From: Mercenaria mercenaria
Lineage: Eukaryota > Mollusca > Bivalvia > Venerida > Veneridae
Reading direction: 5' to 3'
Assembly (NCBI RefSeq): GCF_021730395.1
Contig: NC_069362.1
Coordinates: 2,852,001 to 2,916,000 of the forward strand
Length of the DNA stretch: 64,000 bases
The notes beneath the pieces are model-generated. The model was not told the origin of the DNA and searched no databases. It was given only the letters and a program-made list of their open reading frames with translations. Below are positions 56,746-64,000 of the stretch, piece by piece (position 1 is the first letter of the stretch; each line of letters starts with the position of its first letter). The translations under genes and the position numbers were made by a program.

Positions 56746-56763
56746 ATCCCACTTCTGACACCA
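56746..56763 (-). other. Primer binding site, tRNA-Leu type
   Basis: TGGTGTCAGAAGTGGGAT on the minus strand, one base from the 5' LTR. It pairs with the 3' end of a metazoan tRNA-Leu (CAG-type) with one mismatch by my memory of that tRNA. Confidence 0.75.
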
Positions 56764-56764
56764 T

Positions 56765-58562
56765 TGTAACAGGAAAGGCCGTACCGGCGACAGTAACCAT
56801 CAGAACAAATCAACACCCTTTACAATATTTACAAATTTATTTACAAAAGATGATTATTAACAATGAATAGATATGAAAAGAAAAAAACTGATTATAAGAA
56901 AGAAAAAAAAAAAGAAAGTTCAGTATCTCTAGATACAAAAATTCTTATAGTTCCATTCTAATCTGACGTGACACAGTTCTTTAATTTAATTGTGAACTTT
57001 AAGTAGCACAAACAATATATGACAACATATCTTCTAGTCCCTTTAAATCGTGAATACGTTGATTCCGTATTGGCTCCCTATGGTGGTAGGTGATTGCATC
57101 CCTGAGCTGACTTCAGAGGATAACAAAAATCATCGTCTTTGCGGTTTACGGCACAACCATGGGACGAAAGCTCTGCGCTGGAAAAATCACATCCAGGCGA
57201 GTGAAGACAAGTGAACCTCGGGCATTGTACTTCCGGGTTATGAACATCACCAGAAAATCGTCTGGCGAAGAAGCTAAAATATATAACATATGTAAGCACC
57301 ATAGCAAAACAAATAAGTTAGGGCATAAAACTGCTCCTTTGGGTACACCATACCTCCGTAGGCTCCCATAAATAATACGTGCTACTTATACAAAAATATA
57401 TGTGCTACTAAGTTCATACGTCACGTGATTAAAATACGTCACTAATTACTTCCATTATTACAAAAATTACTTACTTAAAAGACTAAAGTTAAAGTATGAA
57501 ATGATATGAAACGTATATGATGAAACATTATAGATACGGACATGATAAACTGCAGCCATTATTTACAACTACAAATTAACAAAATTCAATATAAATCAAA
57601 CGTTATATCATAGTTGGCATCCATATAAATCTAATGCCATAAAACTACAACGGACATTAATTAGATGTGCTATAGACTGGCACACAATTACAAATTACAA
57701 TAATATATTACATACAGGTGCTAGACTTGGGCCCTATAGATTTATACATAACAATACAATGCAGTAATGGCGTTCCATAATTAACAAAATGTTTGACATA
57801 AGTTTTTGAAACAGTGCTTTACAATTATCACGATACAAATTTCAGTACAAATTTTACATCTTATATAAACGAAACATTTAGACTCCTCTTTCTAAATAAT
57901 TTACAAAAGTCTGAAAAATTTAATAAATTATCCTGACATACCGAAACTAGCCAAAATCACATGCCGAAAAGTAAATGTTACAGAATTCTGTAGAATGCAC
58001 AAAAATTTACCTAATAAAAATCGTAATGCAAAATCATACAAAAATCTAACAAATAAATTTATTACCTCGATCGAGCATAAATTTCTAGCAAGAAAAATTA
58101 ATCAGACATAGATTCGTCTATAATGTCGGAAGGTGGTGTGCGCAAGGCATATTTAGTACAGTCTATTTAAAGGGTAATGTCCCGCCAAATACTAAATTTC
58201 ATGGGATTCACGGCTAAGCCGTGGACTATGACTATTTGTCATTTTCACGGGATTCACGATACAGCCGGGGAATCTAACTACTTTGGCGCGGATTTAAATT
58301 GACAATTTGAGGCCCATTATAGTAGTTTTGGGGATAAAAACATAAATTACTGAAGTTTATAAAATATCAACTTTCTTATTACTGAACCGAATTTAATAAA
58401 ATTTACATGGAAATTTAAGTTATGAAATACAGAAAAACCTTAGAGGTATTTCATGCGTGAAATCTAACATTTACCTCAATAACTCAAAAATTTACAAAAA
58501 GATGATGCAATACCTGCATTTACAATACAGATAAAATAAGGCCCGTATGTCAATTTGTGACA
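56765..58562 (-). repeat. 5' LTR of the Gmr1-type element
   Basis: TGTAACAGGAAAGGCCGTAC to TTTGTGACA; pair of 49274-51065. A 74-codon Cys-rich frame inside (57302-57078) is not considered a gene. Confidence 0.9.
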
Positions 58563-58567
58563 GATAC

Positions 58568-60289
58568 CTGCTTTAGCCGTATTAAAAGCATAAAATATAA
58601 ACGGTGTTGTTCAATGTGTGAAAGAATATATAAAACTTTAATAGTACAGCAATGTGGCACAGTTAATAAGTGCACTTTCAGTACACTTTAAGGAATCGCC
58701 ATATACCTGTAGTTTCCTCCCTGACATTTGAACAGAATTTTTGACAATGTCCTGTCGTGACAATTTATATACCAAATCGCTCAGCATAATGTAGAGTTAA
58801 ATTTATATCAGCAGATAACTAATTAACCATTTTTCTGTCTATGCATCAACTTTTGACTATGTCCGAACTTTTCTGTCCATAATTTTACTGACATAAGTTG
58901 TTCTTTGTTATAGGTGGATTTTCTAATCCCTCCATTGTTTGCACTTGATACTACACTATAGCTTCCCTTTTGGCAATACAGCTTTGTGAAGCGTGCCATG
59001 TTTCCTCCCCTTCTTCTGTTGGACAGTATTGGCAGTATCACACTGAAATTGACAAAACATATTGATATGGATACTGCAAAATGCTATTGTAATAATTGGT
59101 AATCTTTGCCGATACCAGTACCAGTCATGATGATACCCTCATCCTACATTCCCACAACATACTGATATGATACAAGGTCAAATCTGAGACCTTTGTCTAA
59201 CCCAGTAGAATAACTCTTGGTTCATGGCTCTATAACCCTCATCTTCAAGCAAATGACTGTACTTCCATCCAAGCATGAGGTGTCAAAACGACACATGTTC
59301 ACCCATCCACTGGTATATATTGACAAAATATTGAAAAGTTTCAACTTCTGTAGTACACTACACTCAATACTTAAAACCAATCAAGTTCATATGCTCTGCA
59401 CACCTCAACTCCACCTACATATTTAAAGTCAATACCCTGATTGGTTATAAATTTATGCTCTGGACAAAAAATAATTACAACAGACAGATTTGTGACCTTG
59501 CTTTAAAATTTGCCTTTGTCCCACTGACCAGGTTCATGTGCTCTTTGCATCATCTTATAGCCATCTACTAGTACCTATATGCCAAATATGACATTTAAAA
59601 TATAAATATGGACCTTATAATGACGCTACAAATCAAGTTTGTCAAGTTTCATCAAACAATTCAAAGTTATTACTCGACCTATTCATACGAAATTGCTGCA
59701 AAGATACGAAAGCGTCAATTTATGCGGATTCATTGAGACTTACAATAATTTTGATTTAAAAGAATTTGTGACATTTTCTTTTTCGTTGTTTTTGCTTTAC
59801 TTTGATTAGTATTACTTGATTTAAAAATGTCAAATGAAAATCATACAGATTCTAATTTTTAATGAATCCACAATAGTCTATGCCTGACCCTTTCATATAC
59901 AAAAATGTACATGCACTTGCCGTAATGTTACATTTCAATTCAAATAATTCGCAAAATTTTCAAGTAATGAAACAACATTCGAATCGAGGTAATTACTCTA
60001 ACCAGATGGCCTAATGATGAAAATATGTCAGAATCAACTTACAACGTCAAAATATTTTGACTAGATTCTCCTGGCATTACGAATAGACCAGGCTTATACT
60101 GTCTTGGCAGAGAATCGCCAAACTATTTTAAATGTGATTAGTAGCAGCACAGACGGACAGACAAACACCATGAATAAAAAATATCTCTCTCACACCTTCG
60201 ATTGGGTGAGGTAAAATATTTGACTAACGTGAACCCCTTCTTTTCTATCGTCCATCTTAGTTGCACGTCGACTTTTGGCGCGAAACTTT
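58568..60289. other. Right part of the large TIR element
   Basis: AT-rich. No catalytic transposase domain seen. A 72-codon minus-strand frame (59041-58823) has no known motif. A patch with GGTTCATGGCTCTATAACCC, GGTTCATGTGCTCT and GTTCATATGCTCTGCAC (59215-59600) recalls clam modular repeats. Confidence 0.4.
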
Positions 60290-60380
60290 AGTTTTAAGTG
60301 TTAAGTAATAAATCTTTAAGTCATAACTCATTAGTATTAACTGCTAAATGTCAACTCATAAATGTCCCGCCAGCGCTTCC

Positions 60381-61069
60381 GTAAGTATTGATCTTATTTA
60401 AAAGAATTTACAATTCAAATATATATATATTTAAACTGTACTTCCTGTTTAAACTTAAATATGTTAAAAAAACTCTTAAACTTATGACAAAAACAAATGC
60501 AAAATGAAACCCTTCACATGATTATGGTAATATGATAATAGAAAAACATGAACATATGAAGTGTTTTTATATTCCAGGAAGTGTATCACTTTTTAATTAT
60601 AAGTTCGAGTTAACTAGTGTATATTCTTTAAACTGAATATTTAAACATAACTTTCTTACATGGTCATGCTAAATATGCAACTGTTGTTTTTTTGTTTTCT
60701 TTCAAACACTCTGTTGCACGGTCGAACTTAATTGTTTGAGAAGAATACGGGGTGCACCTTGAAATAATTAATGCATGCTTTAATGCTAAACATTTCTATT
60801 TAATCACTTGGTAGGAGTTTTATCAATATTTATTTTGCTTCATGATCAGTGTGATCGATATATTTTTTAAAAACGCAGTGACAAAAATAACTGCTACTTT
60901 TTCAAAAAATTATAAATGTGCGTCAAAATTCAATGGGAATTTTGCCAAACCATTTTATATAGCACACGGGCAAACCTGAATTCCATTTGTAAATGAAAAA
61001 TTGAACAGAAATAAAGTAGAATCTGTTATTTAGTCGTTAAATATTTAAAAATATAAGTTTGGAATAAAG
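60381..61069. other. 5' flank of the 61.07 kb gene
   Basis: AT-rich, nothing recognised. Confidence 0.4.
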
Positions 61070-62246
61070 ATGGAGATAAAGCCTTCAAATGTATTTTATA
61101 GCCATGATTCAATCATGTATAGATTCAAAAAAAGTACTCCACACAGCGGCATACGTTTAATAGGAGAGACTTTGGACGACCTGTGTAACGGAAGCTGTAA
61201 GGTATCTCATATCCCAAACATCAGGATAACTAAGAAAGATGGTAAATGGGTATACCCTCGATAACCGCCGACTCTGGGTGTTCCATCATTATGAGGCCTA
61301 TTTAAACACAGAAGGGAAATCCTTAACAATTACTGCTGATGTAGTTGAGTATAGTCCGTCGATTCATGACGTGAGATTTACAACCAAAAATGGAGGAAAA
61401 TTGATAGATGTAGTTAAAGGAAGTCCTTGGGGAAAGAAGCAGATCAAGCCCGTTATTCCACGAGTTGAGGAGCAAAAAGATGAACAGAAAGAGTCCGGAA
61501 TCAGCGTTGCTTTGGAAAAACGCATCAGCGAAACAGAAGAAGAAGAACGGCATATTACTGTCACAAGCTGTGAAAACATAGCACCAACTGATACAACCGC
61601 CGGAACCACTGATAAAAATTTAACACCATCTGAAAATACCACCGTTACCACCGACGAAATGTCCGCAACGACTGTTAAAATCGCCGCTACTGATGACAAA
61701 AGTTCTGTACCAGGTGATAGTACCACGTATCACAATGGTGAAATTTCAGCACCGGGTGATAAAACTGCCTATACCAATGGAGAAAATTTAGTATCAACTG
61801 ATACAACAGCCAACACTACAGAGAAAATGGTTCCCGCTTATAACACCACCGTTCACAAAGGTGATATTTTATCACTTACTGATAAGACCACCAGTAACAC
61901 TGATGAAGTGACAACGACTCCCAGTACCAGTCGTGAAATGTTAGCAACAACTGGTACAAACGGGATTACTATGGGTGGAATTTCCGCACCGCCTTATACA
62001 ATTGCCATTTCTACTGATGAATCATCACCAACCGATGAAGCTGCCGACGCCAATGGAACGTCTGCGCTCATAAATACAACTGAAGGTACCACTAAATGTG
62101 AAATACCATTATCGGAACTAGCGAAAACAACATATGGAAGCGAAAGAGAAGAAGATAAGACGAGAAAACGGGAATTGTCTGAGAAAAACACACAATTCGC
62201 TGACGATTACCTAAAAGTTAAACGCCTTAAACCGAATTACGAATAA
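61070..62246 (+). CDS. ParB/sulfiredoxin-like N-terminal motif protein with Thr-rich tail, frame split by one base
   Basis: The first part (61070-61264) reads MEIKPSNVFYSHDSIMYRFK, then GETLDDLCNG, HIPNIRITKKDGKW; the second (61239-62246) continues YTLDNRRLWVFHHYEAY. The joined pattern, a short hydrophobic strand, DGKW and YTLDNRRLWVF, resembles the strand-DG-x-R-R core of ParB/sulfiredoxin-fold proteins and small eukaryotic proteins of unknown function. A G in AAATGGGTATACC appears to be one base too many, and frames change there. A tail of about 230 residues is Thr/Ser/Asp/Asn-rich with loose 17-22-residue repeats (TDTTANTTEK, APGDKTAYTNGE), then a basic end KRELSEKNTQ and KVKRLKPNYE, a possible nuclear signal. 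It may be a recent pseudogene, an allele or an assembly error. Function unknown. Confidence 0.6.
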
Positions 62247-62990
62247 AACTTTCGCAGAGAGTTTGTGATATGTAACAGAAGAGGAAACTTTCATTTAAAC
62301 ATATAATTACTGCCGCGAAGAAAATTATTCAAGCTGACTTTGATATTTCTAAATACATATAAATACCTTAATGGTAGTGGCAGTAAAGCAGAACATCACC
62401 GCGTATAAAAGTCGAATGTCTTGACTCGAAAATGGAATTTGAGTGAGTTAAAAATTATGATGCGATTAGCTGCATAGACTGGAGCATTAATAGTAGTTAC
62501 AGGTGAACTGCTTAATAATCATGCACTTGATTTGTATTTGTTTTGTATTTGTTTACTTCAGTTACTTTAACATGTTTGTTAGCGTTATGTGCATTGATTA
62601 ATAGGAATGGCACTCATAAAGAAAATTCCTCCGCGTCGTTATCAGTTGTGATTGATCCACTAGTTTCTTATAAAGACCTGTGTGGTTTGTCTTTTCATTG
62701 TTTGTTTGTTTAAAATGAAACAATTCAAGTTTTGTTATTGAAAATATCCTGATACATAATAATGTTTAGTTTTTTACAGCTACAATTCTTTCTAAAGTCT
62801 GTCTGTTCCTTTAAATTTCAAATCCAGACCGAAAGGTCATTTTACCGATAATCAATACAATTTTCGAAAATGTAGTGATTTAAATATATCCAAATTTAGG
62901 TTTGTACTTTCTGTTCTATTTTCGAAAATCAAAATCAAATGTGTCAGTTATAAAATATATTGGCAAAGTTCCATTGTCTATTTGGTTGAT
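62247..62990. other. 3' flank, nothing recognised
   Basis: AT-rich, no repeat partner; may include the 3' UTR of the preceding gene. Confidence 0.4.
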
Positions 62991-62994
62991 TAAA

Positions 62995-64000
62995 GGTTTA
63001 AGATCCAATATTTTTTCCACAATTAAGATTTTTTTCATAGTCTGTGAGCTTGAAGAACATTAGTTTCTAAGACAAATAAGGTTAAAAAATCACAGGTCAC
63101 CGCACTCGTTTTTATTTTATAGGGCATTTTCTATACTCACTGTTCACGCATTTCTAAAATTAAGTAAAATTGAACAAAAAATGGGGGTACTTTATAAAAC
63201 ATATAATATGACACTTATGACACTTATGACACAGGGATTTCAGGTTACAAGATTTACAGGTTACTATAAATACAAGGTGATATGAGTATTATATAAGCAT
63301 AAATGTCACTAACAAATCTCTTTTATTTTTAACGTTTGCATAAATACCTCACACACTTTTTTCAATGGAAAGAAATGTTGGGGTCACCGTGCATCTAAGA
63401 GATATATATAGAAAAATAAACTTTAAAAACTGGTGAATTTTGATATTTTTTTTAGCTCTTTTTGTTTTAATTTATACTTCCTAGATAATGTAAAGTGCTA
63501 TATTGAAAACTTTTATTTCAGTTGAAGCTTATCTGTATATATATATCAGTCAGATCATTGTACATCTTACATCAACGTTAGACAAATGCTGTGTGTGTTC
63601 GGGTTTAACGTCTTTTTCAACATTTTTTCAGTCATATGAACGACGGTGTCTACTTGTAGCAGTGAGCACAATGCCCAACTTTATAGTGCTGCCTCACTGG
63701 AATATCACGCCGTAGACACGTGGCATGATACCCCACCCAGTCACATTATACTGACACCGGGCTGACCAGTCCTAGCACTATCCTCTTAATGCTGAGCGCC
63801 AAGCGAGGAAGCTACTAGTACCATTTTTTACGTCTTTGGTATGACGCGGCCGGGGATCGAACCCGTTAGGCAAATGCTAGCCAAAAATATATGTGAACAA
63901 AAACATTCACAATAAATAGAATCTGTTTGGTTAAATGGTACATTATTAGCCATATTTTGATTATTTCACATTAAATTTTGGCATAAATTTTGTTGACATA
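62995..64000 (+). repeat. AT-rich dispersed family, copy C (split by a SINE, runs off the window)
   Basis: Aligned with copy B (40370-42180) through GAGCTTGAAGAACATTAGTT, TTGGGGTCACCGTGCATCTA and AAATGGTACATTATTAGCCA, and with copy A near 2210-2590. It is interrupted at 63591-63870 by a SINE. Confidence 0.75.
63591..63870 (-). mobile_element. tRNA-derived SINE, 5'-truncated, 8-bp target duplication
   Basis: On the minus strand it starts at the B box region (GGGTTCGATCCCCGGCCGCG) and carries the same body as the SINE at 33679-34091, ending AAAAAGACGTTAAACCC. CAAATGCT flanks it at 63583-63590 and 63871-63878. Confidence 0.9.

Larger units (their letters stand above)
49274..58562 (-). mobile_element. 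Ty3/Gypsy LTR retrotransposon, Gmr1 type (broken fossil)
   Basis: About 9.3 kb, minus strand, bounded by LTRs of about 1.8 kb and the 5-bp direct repeat GATAC (49269-49273 and 58563-58567). Order on its own strand: 5' LTR, PBS, coiled-coil and SCAN-like Gag with zinc knuckle, integrase, then RT and RNase H, PPT, 3' LTR. Integrase before RT is the arrangement of the Gmr1 clade. The LTRs are almost alike, so insertion is recent on the scale of this window. It looks broken, with a few interruptions in the coding part. Confidence 0.9.
46185..60380. mobile_element. Large TIR element hosting two later insertions (broken fossil)
   Basis: The left end GGAAGCGCTGGCGGGACATT, then TATGAGTTAACATTTAG and ACTTA-type repeats up to TTAACACTTAAAACT, is matched in reverse complement at 60290-60380, giving TIRs of about 90 bp. 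Removing the LTR element leaves about 4.9 kb. A candidate target duplication AAGTATT lies a few bases outside each end, but the exact border on the left is blurred by a TTA run. Inside, near 48040-48460, are traces of an integrase-like transposase N-terminal region. It is broken. Class unresolved. Confidence 0.6.

Noticed and set aside
57078-57302. Cys-rich 74-codon frame inside the 5' LTR
   Set aside because: It resembles a small secreted module at first sight, but lies in LTR sequence, has no convincing domain spacing and is not kept alike in the other LTR.
58823-59041. 72-codon minus-strand frame as a transposase exon
   Set aside because: No motif recognised and no link to the integrase-like traces near 48 kb.

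Overview
The window is eukaryotic nuclear DNA, almost certainly from a bivalve mollusc and probably a heterodont clam. The evidence is AT-rich sequence, an intron-rich gene, tRNA-derived SINEs with mollusc-type tails, three copies of a palindromic MITE, and several clam-style modular repeats. No bacterial gene organisation is present.

The main host gene is on the minus strand, from 29078 down to 9224. I assembled ten exons whose splice sites and phases all agree (phase 0 at the first junction, phase 1 at domain boundaries, phase 2 inside both SRCR domains). They give a 566-residue protein: signal peptide, PAN/Apple, EGF-like, CCP-like, EGF-like, CCP, CCP, SRCR, SRCR, stop. It looks like a secreted mosaic recognition or adhesion protein without a membrane anchor. 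Its introns hold most of the mobile DNA between 10 and 28 kb: a 3.3-kb TIR element around a 5'-truncated LINE, a 2.7-kb near-perfect foldback element with a 5-bp target duplication, modular repeats, a TATCA satellite touching one splice acceptor, and palindromic MITEs.

From 30 to 36 kb lie tandem arrays (about 35-bp units, then satellites of about 60 to 90 bp), each interrupted by transposons or SINEs. At 36.9 kb there is a three-copy hairpin and at 38.0-38.5 kb a short-unit minisatellite. At 38712-39650 there is an intact single-exon class A GPCR gene.

From 46185 to 60380 lies a nest: a large TIR element contains a smaller TIR element filled by a minisatellite, and a Ty3/Gypsy LTR retrotransposon (49274-58562, 5-bp target duplication) of the Gmr1 type, with integrase upstream of reverse transcriptase and a SCAN-like Gag. 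It is treated here as a broken fossil.

At 61070-62246 is a single-exon gene for a protein with a ParB/sulfiredoxin-like N-terminal motif and a long Thr-rich tail; a single extra base appears to split its frame. The remaining DNA is dispersed repeats, including a three-copy AT-rich family near 2.2, 40.4 and 63.0 kb, and stretches in which I see nothing recognisable.
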